64,000 bases of DNA from Tranzscheliella williamsii (GCA_023212725.1 JALBYF010000008.1:124001-188000); one strand, 5' to 3'. Shown: positions 30,558-40,969, numbered from the stretch's first letter. Notes: generated by a model not told the origin, from the sequence alone. Made by a program: numbers and translations.

Positions 30558-30579
30558 CTCGTTTCACTTGAAACCCCCT
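30558..30579 (-). repeat. Right terminal inverted repeat
   Basis: Reverse complement of the left end with one mismatch. Just inside it are short GGGAAT(C/A)-type direct repeats (30530-30560) that could be subterminal protein-binding sites. Confidence 0.88.
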
Positions 30580-31697
30580 AATCGTGATTTGGCATTTGCG
30601 TGGGCGTGCCTCGAACGCGATCAGACCGTCTATCAGCTCATCGCATCACACTGCATTTTGAAGTTCAAACGACTCGTCCGCCCGCCTTGGCTCTTGTATT
30701 CCTCGGCCAGACTCGACCGGCTTAACTCTATAGCACTACTATTCATATGGCCTCGCTGGTGACATTATTATTCTATTCATCACAGCAGATACGTCTGTAT
30801 CAGCTCAAACGCATCTCGCCTTCTACTCGCAGGTGGCCAAACCTCTCCATAGCTCCGCGCCACCACCCTTACCATCGCCCTCCACGCAGCTTCTTGCCGT
30901 CCTCCTACTTCCCTTCACTCCTTCATACCTCCGTATCGCAGCCCTTCTTTGTCCTTTCTTGCCCCCTCGGCCAAATCTACCACCCACAAGTGCTTTGCAG
31001 AACTTCCCACGCGGATCTCAGCGCTCCTCGGTGCTCGCTCTGTCACCGATAACCTAGAAGATTGCTAGTCCTTCGCTGCTTCGCCTCGCTCGAGGTGGTA
31101 CTGGCTCTTTGCCCTGCGAAAGCACCGTTCCAATCCATCTACTAGTCTCAACGCTGTTCGCTCTCGACTAGGTCGTCTGCGCTCATCTTGACCTCTTGGT
31201 TCGGTTGCTTACTTGCGCACTGCTTGCAACCTTCTCCACAACATCTCCATCTGGCAGCAGTGAGCTATGGCTTCCAACATGCTCCGAGGATTGTGGCCTA
31301 CGGGCCCCGCCGACCAAGTGAGTTGATCCTGTTTCTACTTCTTCCGTCTCATGGACAGCGTCTGCAGCGCCGCGTTTCATCAATGCACATTCCCGCAGCG
31401 ACGCTCGACGCTTGCTTGAACTTTTGTGCCTGCGCCCAGCCATGCAGATTTTTTAGTTTGTCACGGTCGCCGACGCTCATGCCACGTCTCCATCCACGCG
31501 TTGGTCGCTACCCGCCTCCCTACTCCACGGGTTCGGTAACGATGAAGTCGGCCCGCGCACTTCTTGCAGACCCGCGCACTTCTTGCATGCCTGCGCACAT
31601 ATTGACCCCACTTTTCCTTTTGTTCGCTACGATTTAGACCACACCAAAGGCATCTAGCTCGCATTCCAATGGCCCAGAACACAACCCTTTCGACGCC
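30580..31697. promoter_or_regulatory. SCH9 upstream region
   Basis: 1,118 bases. The stretch from ~30830 to 31250 is strongly pyrimidine-rich (CT runs), typical of a fungal promoter or long 5' UTR. Frames within it are low-complexity and not convincing. A conventional intron in the leader is possible but not certain. Confidence 0.45.
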
Positions 31698-33803
31698 ATG
31701 CAGCCACCAGCCATGACCAAGCAGCCATCACGCTCTTCCCTCAACTCGTCCATCACCGGCACGCATCTGCCAGGCGATGTCACTCCCGGCTTGAGAACAC
31801 CGGGCGGCATCTCCTCCCACTCTGCCATCCCCACCACCTCCATCTCGCTCGGAGACCATGACTTTACCATGAAGCTACCACCCGCCAAGAACAAGGTAGA
31901 CTCGGACGCTCCAGGCTCCTCGTCCACCAACGCCGGCGCGACTCCCGAATCGTCCAACGCCTCCTCTGCTCCGCCTTCGTCATCTTCTTCACCTACGCCT
32001 CCGTCCACCAAAACTCGCAATACGGCGGCACCCAGAGGACATCTTACCATCAAGATCATTGCTGGTCGTAATCTGGCAGTCAGCGGGCCCGAGGCTCGGC
32101 CTTACGCCGTGGTACAATTCGACAAGAATGAGTTCATCGGTCGTGAGCCCATTGATGAGTTTGGCGAAGAAGCCAAGGGCTTCGCTCAGCCTCGTTCCGA
32201 AGTCCTCGAGTCGGGTCGCAACCGTGCCAAGACGGTGACGCCTGCTGATGCCGTCGCTCGAAGCGGCCAGAACCACAATCCTGTATGGAAGCACGAGGTC
32301 ACCTTTGATGTCACCCAGGATGGACAGCCTATCCACATCAGCGTATATGACAGGCACTCTGAAGACGAGGGCTTCCTCGGCATGCGCGAGATCAAGCCGC
32401 GTTTCGTCCACAAGATGATGAGCGACCAGTGGTATCCGCTCTCCTATCGAGATGAGCGCGAAGGCATGGACAATCATCGCGGAGAGGTCCGAGTGCAGAT
32501 CACCTACGAAAAGATGCCGCAAAGGAAGTTGACGCCGAATGACTTTGAGTACCTCAAGCTCATCGGACGAGGCACATTTGGGCGAGTCTTTCAGGTCAGA
32601 AAGAAGGATACCAAGCGGATCTATGCCATGAAGGTGCTCTCTAAGCGCGAAATTGCGCTCAAGAAGGAGGTGACGCATACCATGGGCGAACGTAAGATTC
32701 TCGAAAAGTCGCTCGACTGTCCCTTTCTCGTGGGTCTCAAGTTTTCCTTCCAAAGCGCCACCGAGCTCTACTTTGTCACGGATTACAAGTCCGGAGGCGA
32801 GCTCTTCTGGCATCTGCAAAGGGAAGGGCGATTCACCGAGGAGCGCGCCCGCTTCTACATTGCCGAGCTCGTCTTGGCTTTGGAACATCTGCACAAGTAC
32901 AACATTGTCTACCGAGATCTCAAACCAGAAAACATCCTTCTCGATGCCACAGGTCATGTTGCGCTCTGCGACTTTGGTCTTAGCAAACCCGATCTAGGAG
33001 CTGGTCAGCTGACCAACACCTTTTGCGGAACCACCGAATATTTGGCGCCCGAAGTGTTGCTGGACGAGTCGGGCTATTCAAAGCTGGTTGACTTTTGGTC
33101 GCTTGGCGTTTTGCTGTTTGAGATGTGCTGCGGTTGGTCTCCGTTCTATGCCGAGGATACACAGCAGATGTACCGCAACATTTGCTTTGGCAAGATCAAG
33201 TTCCCGCGCGGTGCCATTGGCGACGATGGAAAACAGTTTGTCAAAGGGCTGCTCAACCGCAACCCGCGGCATCGTCTCGGCGCTCAGCGGGACGCACAGG
33301 ATCTGAAGGAACATGCTTTCTTCCAGGATATCGACTTTGATGCGCTAGCCAAGAAGCAGCTGACACCGCCGTTCAAGCCGCTGGTCGAGTCTGACGAGAG
33401 CGTGGCTAACTTTGACCCCGAATTCACCGAGACCGACCTGAGGGATGTCGCGGTGATCCCCGGTTTCGAGGGGTCTTCGGCCGGCGCTGCTGATGCATTG
33501 GAGAAGGGCGATATCCTGGCCGAGCAGGAGAAGCAGACCAACGGCAAGGGCGTCGCTATCGGCAAGGGGCACAAGAACGGCGACGAGGACGACGACCAGC
33601 TGCTGACCAAGAGCGTCCAGGATAAGTTCCGCGGGTTCAGCTACAGCGGCACGTACGAAGGCAGCGTCGCCGGCAGCTTTGGCGGCCGTAGAGGGAGCAG
33701 CTTTGGCCTCTCGGGCGCCAGCCTAGGCATGAGCCGTATGGGCGTCAGCGACATGGACGACGATGCTGTCGTCGATCATGACGAGCCCATGCACTCTCGC
33801 TGA
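31698..33803 (+). CDS. SCH9: Sch9-type AGC protein kinase with C2 domain
   Basis: 701 residues. After a ~110-residue Ser/Pro leader, a C2-like domain spans ~114-270 (L-T-I-K-I-I-A-G-R-N-L-A to V-R-V-Q-I-T-Y), with an internal insertion. The kinase spans ~284-541: G-R-G-T-F-G-R-V, Lys312 in Y-A-M-K-V-L, Y-R-D407-L-K-P-E-N, D425-F-G, and activation-loop Thr441 in T-F-C-G-T-T-E-Y-L-A-P-E (PDK1-type site). The AGC tail ends with the hydrophobic motif F-R-G-F-S648-Y. C2 plus AGC kinase is the Sch9 layout. In yeasts Sch9 is a TORC1 effector at the vacuole controlling growth, ribosome synthesis and stress. Here the hydrophobic motif is followed by ~50 more Gly/Ser/Asp residues. A second Met at residue 6 is an alternative start. 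Confidence 0.9.
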   Translation: MQPPAMTKQPSRSSLNSSITGTHLPGDVTPGLRTPGGISSHSAIPTTSISLGDHDFTMKLPPAKNKVDSDAPGSSSTNAGATPESSNASSAPPSSSSSPTPPSTKTRNTAAPRGHLTIKIIAGRNLAVSGPEARPYAVVQFDKNEFIGREPIDEFGEEAKGFAQPRSEVLESGRNRAKTVTPADAVARSGQNHNPVWKHEVTFDVTQDGQPIHISVYDRHSEDEGFLGMREIKPRFVHKMMSDQWYPLSYRDEREGMDNHRGEVRVQITYEKMPQRKLTPNDFEYLKLIGRGTFGRVFQVRKKDTKRIYAMKVLSKREIALKKEVTHTMGERKILEKSLDCPFLVGLKFSFQSATELYFVTDYKSGGELFWHLQREGRFTEERARFYIAELVLALEHLHKYNIVYRDLKPENILLDATGHVALCDFGLSKPDLGAGQLTNTFCGTTEYLAPEVLLDESGYSKLVDFWSLGVLLFEMCCGWSPFYAEDTQQMYRNICFGKIKFPRGAIGDDGKQFVKGLLNRNPRHRLGAQRDAQDLKEHAFFQDIDFDALAKKQLTPPFKPLVESDESVANFDPEFTETDLRDVAVIPGFEGSSAGAADALEKGDILAEQEKQTNGKGVAIGKGHKNGDEDDDQLLTKSVQDKFRGFSYSGTYEGSVAGSFGGRRGSSFGLSGASLGMSRMGVSDMDDDAVVDHDEPMHSR

Positions 33804-34120
33804 TCCACCGCGCACAGCTGCGAAGTCGCAATCCTCTCCCCCTATGTATTACACTTGTTTACCCGGATCGTGTAGCAGCGTCTCGATCCTTCCGTTCCGC
33901 TGCACTCACTAAACCATCCCAGGCCCACACTATTGATCTCATGTTCACGGACGCTGACTAGCCCCATTTCGCCTCATGGTTGAGGAATCAAAATCGCACG
34001 CACTATCGTACCCTACCTTGACGTTCTCGACATCCGCATCTCGACAGTCCACACGAAATGTGCGTGGTGTGGATGGCATAAGGGCTACAAGTACAGCATG
34101 TGTTCGGGGTGGGGGAGAGG
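33804..34120. other. Convergent 3' flanks SCH9 / Tat-SF1-like
   Basis: 317 bases between two stops. No feature beyond presumed 3' UTRs is seen. Confidence 0.4.
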
Positions 34121-35557
34121 CTAGTCGTGATCCTGGTGGAGCCAGTCGCCGAACTGGTCTTTGCGGTGGGTGGTGTGGGGGCCGGGGGGGTTGTCGTTGG
34201 TGGGGTCGGCGGTGGAGCGGCGAAATCTGGGTTTGGTGTGGGTGAGGAAGGCGTCTATGCGGCGGGTGGCGAAGAAGCGGCCGTGCATCTTGGCGACGCA
34301 GGTGCGCGCGTCGGCGGGGTTGGCGAAGCGGACGGTGATGATGCCCTCGGGCTCGCGGTCCCAGAGGGTGACGGAGGTGACGGGGCCGATCGCGGCGCAC
34401 TCGTCGCGCACCTCGGCCTTGAGGTCGAGCAGCAGTGCCGGGTCCTCGTCCAGCTCGAACAGCGTGAACATCTTGGTCAGCACCACCGTCCGCGCGCCGT
34501 CGGTGTCGGCGCGCCCCTCGTCCTCCGACCCGGACTCGCGCCAGTCGGCCAACTTGTCCTCCATCCGCGCGACCCGCTTCTGGATCTTCTTGCGCTCCTG
34601 ATCCGTCAGATTCCGCCGGCTTGCAGCAGTCGTTGCCTTCCCATCGCCAGCGCTTGCCGACGCCGAGGCGGACGATGCTACTGCCGGGGTGGCTGTGGAC
34701 GTTCCTGCTGCGGCTCCGCCGCTCGACCCCTCCGCGTGCGGTTTGGCGGCAGGCGTCGAGTGCTGTGTCCCATTGGCGGGATTGGCGCTCGCGGCCGGAA
34801 ACTGAGCGCGCTGAACGCGCATTGTGGGCCCGGTGCTGCTGGTCTGGCCAATAGCGGCGCGGATGTTGGTGTCGTCGAGCATGTTGATGGCCAGCTGGAC
34901 GCTGTCCGGCTTGAAGTAAACGACGAGCGCCTCGCCCTTGAACTCGCCCGTGGTGTCGTCGTGGTACATCTTGATACGCGGCTGGCCGTCGTCATCCTCG
35001 AGCAGCAGGCCGTAGCGCGAGAAGGCGGCGGCGATTTCATCGCGCGTGCAGTCGCGCGGCAGGCCGGTGACGTAGAGCGAGGTGACCGGCTTGGCCCGCT
35101 TCGACGGCGGCAGGGCGGCGCTGCCTTTCGCGCTGGCATCGGCGCGCCCCGGCGACGCCGGACGCTTGCGCCCGCGCCGCAGCACCGCACCCGCAGGCTG
35201 CGACTCGTCCACTCCCGCCACCGAGTAGATCGCCTGCTGCGCCTCGATCACATCCGGCTCCAGCACCTTGACCCAGTGCCCCGTCGCCGCACGCACCGTC
35301 GACCCCTCCCCCCGCCCCAAACCCCCCTCCTCCTCCTCCTCGGCCTCGGCAGTGTCCACCCGCCCTACCCGCGCAGGCATTTCCTGCCACTCCCACTCCT
35401 CCCCCTCCTCATCCTCGTATCGCCAACGCCCCGCGACCTGGTCCAGATACACGCGCGCATCGCTCGAGCCCCCCGCCGTCGGCGCCGCAGGATGCCCCGC
35501 CCGCGCGCCAGCCTCCATCGAGATCGTGCGTCTCTCGCTCGCGCTGCTGCCCTGCAT
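34121..35557 (-). CDS. CUS2: Tat-SF1/Cus2-type U2 snRNP splicing factor
   Basis: 478 residues from the ATG at 35557; the longer frame upstream lacks family features. The N-terminus carries the short motif V-Y-L-D-Q-V-A-G-R-W-R-Y-E-D-E-E-G-E-E-W-E-W seen in Tat-SF1. RRM1 (roughly residues 160-245) has RNP2 L-Y-V-T-G-L and RNP1-like F-K-G-E-A-L-V-V-Y-F. The second RRM (roughly 355-440) ends in G-R-F-F-A-T-R-R-I-D-A-F-L, the R-x-F loop of a U2AF-homology motif that binds SF3B1. An Ala/Ser-rich linker separates them. Family members bind U2 snRNP before pre-spliceosome formation. It is divergent with SED5. Confidence 0.87.
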   Translation of the reverse strand: MQGSSASERRTISMEAGARAGHPAAPTAGGSSDARVYLDQVAGRWRYEDEEGEEWEWQEMPARVGRVDTAEAEEEEEGGLGRGEGSTVRAATGHWVKVLEPDVIEAQQAIYSVAGVDESQPAGAVLRRGRKRPASPGRADASAKGSAALPPSKRAKPVTSLYVTGLPRDCTRDEIAAAFSRYGLLLEDDDGQPRIKMYHDDTTGEFKGEALVVYFKPDSVQLAINMLDDTNIRAAIGQTSSTGPTMRVQRAQFPAASANPANGTQHSTPAAKPHAEGSSGGAAAGTSTATPAVASSASASASAGDGKATTAASRRNLTDQERKKIQKRVARMEDKLADWRESGSEDEGRADTDGARTVVLTKMFTLFELDEDPALLLDLKAEVRDECAAIGPVTSVTLWDREPEGIITVRFANPADARTCVAKMHGRFFATRRIDAFLTHTKPRFRRSTADPTNDNPPGPHTTHRKDQFGDWLHQDHD

Positions 35558-36031
35558 AGGCCGTGCTGCTCCGACTTCCCTCCGCGTCTGAGAGATCAAA
35601 TGGATGGAGGTCGAATGGCCTCCCCGCAACCTTGCCCAGCTGCGCACCTAAACACGAGAAAAGCGCCAAAAATATCTGCAAATGGGGGAATAAAAGTCGA
35701 AAAAAAGAGCTCCACAGAAAAGTCATGCTGCATCGAAATGATGCACGGACGGACAGCAGCAATGCGTTACGTGGAACTAACACAAAGAAAGCGCCGATGC
35801 TGCTACCGATTTGCTGGCCGATGTGCTGCCGATATGCGCGTGCGTCTCGATTTACGCTTCCGCCGTAGACGCTTCCGCCAGCCCATGCAAGACCCAAGAT
35901 GCCGCCCACCACTCGGTGACACTTTCGCCGCTTCTGCCACCAAGCGACTAGCATACACTGCGGGATTGATCGGCATCCGAGTGCTCGCAATCTAGACGCA
36001 ACAGGACGGTCGGCTGTAGGCGAGGCGCGAC
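35558..36031. promoter_or_regulatory. Divergent promoter Tat-SF1-like / SED5
   Basis: 474 bases with an AT-richer centre (35650-35720). The plus-strand frame across it is a continuation of an antisense frame and not a gene. Confidence 0.45.
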
Positions 36032-37499
36032 ATGTCGTATACACCCACATCGTACTACGGCCACTCGGTCAAGGACCGGACGTCCGAGTTCCACGGCCTG
36101 GTAGAGTCCATAGCGTCGCGGTCGGCGGCGCAGCCGGCAAAGCAGAAGCTGCTCAACGGCTCGGCAGCAGCGTCGCCTAAGGGCGAGTTCGCCAGGCGCG
36201 CCCAGGCGGTTAGCAAGGACATCGCCAGCACCACCGGCAAGCTGCAGCGGCTGGCACAGCGTACGTTTCCAAAAGTGCTACCCTGCGAGCCGCTATCCCG
36301 AGCCGCTACCTGGCCTCTGTACTGCACGACTGACCCATCTTTTTATCTTTTCCTTGCCCGTTGGTTGCTCGATATCGTCCGTGCAGTCGCCCGTCGCAAA
36401 ACCCTGTTCGACGACCGGCCGGTGGAGATCTCGGAACTGACATACATCATAAAGCATGACATCGCCGCCATCAACAAGCAGCTGGCGGACCTGCAGGCGT
36501 TTAACAAGGCGCAGCGCTCCGGCAAGAGCGCCGACCGGACAGAAGAGCACAGAGGCAACGTTGTCACGCTCCTGCAGAGCAAACTGGCAGGCGCCACCAC
36601 CTCGTTCCAGGACATCCTCGAGGTCCGGACACAGAACATGAAGGCGAGCAGGGACCGGAGCGAGCAGTTCATGTTTTCCAACGCGTCCGGCGCGGCGGGT
36701 ATCGGGCCAGGCGAGAATTCAGGTAAGTGGCTCTTGCGACCGCATAGCGAGAGGGACGCAGCGGCTGATCAGACGCTGACTGGGACAGTTCTCCGTTCTC
36801 GCAACACCAACCATCTAAAACCACCCGGCAATGACGCTGGGGCAGCTTCACCGCTCTACAATCCGACGCGGACGGGGTCGGCCATGGCCCACCGCGCCGC
36901 GCCTGGCTCTTCGCCGCTCAATCCGAATTCGCAGTGGCAGCAGCAGCAGCAAGATTCGTCGTCGTACGATAGCTACGATCCGAAAGGCAAGGCTAAGGCG
37001 CAGGGCGCGTCTGCGGACGGCGACTTTCTGGCGCTGGACATGGGGAATAGCAGTGCGGGCGCGGGGGGGGCGGGCGGCGACCAGTTGATGCAGATGCAGC
37101 TGATGGAGCACCAGCAGGACAACTACATGCAGCAGAGGAGCACGGCAATCGAGAGCATCGAAAGCACCATTTCCGAGCTCGGCCAGATCTTCAGCCAGCT
37201 GGCGCACATGGTGGCAGAGCAGCGCGAGACCGTACAGCGCATCGACGACAATGTGATGGAAGTGGTAGACAACGTCGGCGGCGCACAGCGCGAGCTTCTC
37301 AAATACTACGCCAGCGTATCGAGCAACCGCTGGCTCATGTTCAAGATCTTTGGTGTCCTGATCGTCTTCTTCCTCCGTAAGTGTCGCTGAAGTAGCATCG
37401 TGGACCTCACCGCCCCTGGCAGCCCGCTGACACCCTCTTTGCCCTGCTTATGGCCCGTCCCTTTTCTACTCCACCGCAGTCTTCATCCTGGTCTCGTAA
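36032..37499 (+). CDS. SED5: Golgi syntaxin Sed5 (Qa-SNARE), four exons
   Basis: Exons 36032-36260, 36387-36722, 36789-37376 and 37480-37499, total 390 residues. All introns are GT...AG, with CTGAC in the first two. Near the N-terminus K-D-R-T-S-E-F is the Sly1-binding peptide motif, here displaced ~13 residues from the Met. The Habc region includes L-A-R-R-K-T-L-F-D-D-R-P-V-E-I-S-E-L. The SNARE helix runs from I-E-S-I-E-S-T-I-S-E-L-G to N-V-G-G-A-Q, with the zero-layer Gln in A-E-Q-R-E. The membrane anchor is split by intron 3 so that the last exon encodes only its end. Sed5 mediates ER-to-Golgi and intra-Golgi fusion. Introns 1 and 2 (126 and 66 bases) are multiples of three and lack stops, so an unspliced reading still looks open. 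Confidence 0.9.
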
Positions 37500-38448
37500 A
37501 CTACTACTACCCTTTGCGACCGGAAGCGCAGCCGCTGTTTACCTTCCCGCACTGTCGCTATCTGCGCGCAATCGCCTCCTACATGAGCCGGCTTGCTCAC
37601 CAACGCCTGACTGTGTTAGTGTGTGGAATTCGTCGCGCTTCGCCGCCTCGCAAGCCCCTGCTGCGCTGCATGGCTGCGCTGCATGGCTGCGCTGCACGGC
37701 TGCTCATGTGCTGTGGGAGAAATCTCACACGGCTTGAATGCCTCACTTTGCAGCATCACATCGCGGAGCATCGCCGACCTTGTCGCCATTTCCGCATTTC
37801 AACAGCAAGCCGCCTTCCGGCTTACTGTGGCGCGAGGTGATACTTGTGATGAGATGGGATGCAAAGAGATCGGAGCGGGCCGCCACCCGAAAATCACAAT
37901 CACACTCCAATCCGTCACGATCGCGTCGAAACCCCTCTGTGATTGCAAAGGAAGAAGCGCACAGACCTTTGCGCGCTGCAATTGTGAATGTTCGCTGAGT
38001 GCTTTGCTGCCAGTCGATAGCGCTTACAGCTTTTCCTCCAACCCTCACTTGCCAACATTACCCACATCGTATCGTTGATCCGGTCGACACCCTGCTGCAG
38101 CGTTCGTTGCTTGCACATAAGAAACCAACCCCGTAGACAATTCCGTGGTGAGCCGTTGCAAGGCAGTGTAAAGTGCGGACGAATGTGTGGGGCGGCAATC
38201 TAGCAATCACGCGACACGCGACAGCCAGCCTAGCCTATAGCCTATCCTATCCTAGCTTCTAGCTTCTGGCTTCTTTTTTGGCTGGACACAGGCCCGGTTG
38301 ATGCACCTCCACCATCGCTTTTCGTCCCTCTCTCTTGGACCCCACAACTATTTCCACCCCCCACCCCCATTCCACATCCTGCTCGGTGTAGGAGCGTGCA
38401 GCCTATCCTCGATTTGGTTCAGCGCTGCAACGCGCGCTAACCGCCAGC
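37500..38448. other. Intergenic region SED5 / FCP1
   Basis: 949 bases. It holds three 13-bp tandem units at 37661-37699, CACAATCACAC-type strings near 37895, and CCTAT/CTAGCTT short repeats at 38230-38270 ahead of FCP1. Overlapping short frames have no recognisable content and I call no gene. Confidence 0.4.
37661..37699. repeat. Three-copy 13-bp tandem repeat
   Basis: CTGCGCTGCATGG is repeated three times, the third copy with C for T (CACGG). It is intergenic. Confidence 0.8.
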
Positions 38449-40776
38449 ATGGTGGATCAAGACACCTGCACCCATCCCGTCCAGTTTGGCGGGATGTGTG
38501 CCATCTGCGCCAAGCAGCTTGACCCGTGAGTGCACCAGCCCCCTATCCTGCCCCTAGCTACAGAGCGAGCACGCGCTTACCTTCTATCCTTGCTTGGCGG
38601 GCACGGCAGCGACTCGCAGGAATCAGCCTCGCTGTCCGTGATGCACTCCAACGCCAGCGTCAAGGTTTCAGCACAGGAGGCACAGCGTCTCGACACCGAA
38701 ACCACCTCCCATCTCTTGTCCCAACGCAAGCTGGCGCTCGTCGTCGACCTTGATCAGACCATCATTCATGCCACCGTCGACCCGACCGTCGGCGAGTGGA
38801 TGAAAGATCCGAGCAACCCCAACTACGAAGCCCTCCAATCCGTCGGCAAGTTTCGTCTCGGCATCGACGGCGAGGAGATCAAAGACACTGACGATCCAGA
38901 CGCGCCCAAAGACATCGCAAGCATAGTGAGGGCATCCAAAGCCTGCTGGTACTATGTCAAGCCACGTCCCGGCGTCCCCGAGGTCCTCCACCAGCTCTCG
39001 CAGAGGTACGAGCTCCACGTCTATACCATGGGCACCCGCTCGTATGCCAACTGCGTTTGCAAACTCGTCGACCCAGACGCCTCCATCTTTGGCAACCGCA
39101 TCCTCTCTCGAGACGAAAACGGCAGCCTCGTGCAGAAGAGTCTCAGCCGGCTCTTCCCCGTCGACCACAGCATGGTCGTCATTATCGACGACAGGGAGGA
39201 TGTTTGGAGACGCAGCCCCAACCTCCTGCCCGTCCTTCCCTACGAATTCTTCGTAGGCATCGGCGACATTAACGCCACCTTTCTACCTTCGCTGCCGGCG
39301 ATACCCAAGCCCACGCCAGAAACTCCCCAAGCAGAGACCTCCGCATCAACCGACGCAGCTACGACACCAAGCAACTCGTCAACACAAACATCTACCAGCG
39401 CATTAGCGGCGCCGTCTTTGTCTTCACCAGCGTCGTCAGGGTCAGTACCGCCGTCCGTCACTACGGACAATGCGGCTGACACAGCCACGGCGCCAGCAGG
39501 CCCCAAGGTGGCGGCTGAAAGCCGCACGGAAGAGGAGTTAGAAGCGGACCGCCAAGCATCGGAGCTGATGGCAGCACAAAGCGAGAAGCTGCAGAGCAAG
39601 CTAGCGCAGCAGAGAGAAGCGCGGCCGTTAGCGAGGATGCAAGAAGCACTCGACGAAAAGCTGGGCAAGCGGAATGCGACGTCGACGCCGTCTGGCAGCA
39701 CTACGCCCAACGGCAGCAACGGAAGCGCCGTCGCCAGCGGTGACACTGACCAGCCGCAGCGGGAAGGTGACCAAGCGACGGCGCAAGACACAGACGCAAC
39801 AGAAGAGTCTACCGAGTCAGCCAGCAAGGAGGCGCCAATACCGCCGTCCGGCAGCCGCGGCTTGTTGGCGTCGCCGCCGCCGCCGCCGGGACGCTCGCAC
39901 GCTGTGCTGGTCGACGACGATGTCGAACTGACACGGGTGCGGAAGGTACTCGAGTCGATCCACGAGGAATGGTACGCCCGGTACGACGCGATGCAGGCGG
40001 AGGCGGAGGCGGCGGCGGCGGAGAAGCCGTCGGTGGTGGATCTGATCTCTACGAAGAAGCGGGAAGTATTACGGGGTTGTGTAGTGGTCTTCTCGTCGAT
40101 GATTCCGATGGGGCAGGCGGCGGAGACGTCGGAGCTGTGGGCGGTGGCGCGCGAGTTCGGCGCGGTACCTGCGGGGCAGGTAATTCCGGGGGAGACGACG
40201 CACGTCGTCGCGGCGCGCGCCGGCACGGCCAAGGTGAACCAGGCGCAGCGGACGCGAGGTGTCGAGGTGGTCTGGCCGAGCTGGTTCCACGTGTCTGCGG
40301 CGCGCTGGGCACGGCAGGACGAGGCGCTCTACCGCATCTCGCGCGAGGCGAGCGCCGACGAAGCGCGCGCGTCCGGCGCGGACGCTGCAGCGGCCGATGT
40401 GCTGCCTGCGCCGCCGGAGCCGCCGGAGCCCACACAGCCAGCGCCGGCAGAGGAGGGCGAGGCGGGCGCGTCGTTCGCCGACGAGCTCAACGAGATGGAC
40501 TGGCGCGCGGCCGCGGACGAGGTGGACGCCTACCTCGACTCGGCCACGACCGCGTCCAACACGCCCTCCCCGCCCGCCTCAGAGCCCGACGACCCGCCGC
40601 GCCCGCGCAAGCGCCCGCGCCCCACCACCTCCGCCGATACCCCCGGCATCGTCGCCACCGACTTCGCCAAGAAGCGCCGCCCCGACGCCGACACCGACAC
40701 CCCATCCGTCGACGACGACGACGGCTTCCTCGACGGGCTCGCCGAAGAGCTCGACGGCCAGCTCGACGACGAATAG
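38449..40776 (+). CDS. FCP1: RNA polymerase II CTD phosphatase FCP1
   Basis: Two exons, 38449-38525 and 38610-40776, total 747 residues. The small first exon encodes the conserved Cys-rich start (C-T-H-P-V-Q-F-G-G-M-C-A-I-C-A-K). The 84-base intron starts GTGAGT and ends GGCAG, and the phase fits only this acceptor. The catalytic motif D72-L-D74-Q-T76 sits in V-V-D-L-D-Q-T-I-I-H-A-T-V-D-P-T. The FCPH domain follows, with R-P-G-V-P-E-V-L and I-I-D-D-R-E-D-V-W. A BRCT domain lies at about 509-603 (L-R-G-C-V-V-V-F-S to W-P-S-W-F-H-V-S). An acidic tail at the C-terminus could bind TFIIF. FCP1 removes Ser2/Ser5 phosphates from the CTD to recycle polymerase II. The linker between FCPH and BRCT is a long Ala/Ser/Thr-rich insertion. 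Confidence 0.93.
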
Positions 40777-40969
40777 CCCCACTCTGCATGTACCCTACCT
40801 CCGCCACATACTGTACTACTACCCCCGGACCTCCGACGCGAGACAATAACCATGACACGGAGCGGATGTGTGAGACGGTAGCCATTAGACGAAACATATG
40901 CGCAAGTGGCCCGGCGGCGGGCGCGCTAGATGCGGTAATAAAAAGACAGAGCAGGGAATGCAGGCGGGC

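Larger units (their letters stand above)
27001..30579. mobile_element. Complete PIF/Harbinger DNA transposon
   Basis: A 3,579-bp unit bounded by 22-bp terminal inverted repeats (27001-27022 and 30558-30579) that begin AGGGGGTTTCAAGTGAAA and differ at one base. With those ends, the three bases AAT flank both sides (26998-27000 and 30580-30582), consistent with a target-site duplication. Inside are a spliced DDE transposase (plus strand) and a spliced Myb/SANT-like gene (minus strand), the two-gene layout of PIF/Harbinger elements. The genes are convergent. Base composition is visibly more AT-rich than the host genes. Both frames are intact, so the copy may be recent or active. Superfamily assignment is firm; activity is inferred. 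Confidence 0.9.

Noticed and set aside
34100..35995. 631-codon plus-strand frame over the Tat-SF1-like gene
   Set aside because: It is antisense to clear RRM domains, and its translation is Arg/Gly/Ala-rich without motifs.
37400..38078. Overlapping frames of 95-151 codons after SED5
   Set aside because: They cover the SED5 last exon and intron and a 13-bp tandem repeat; no conserved protein is apparent.
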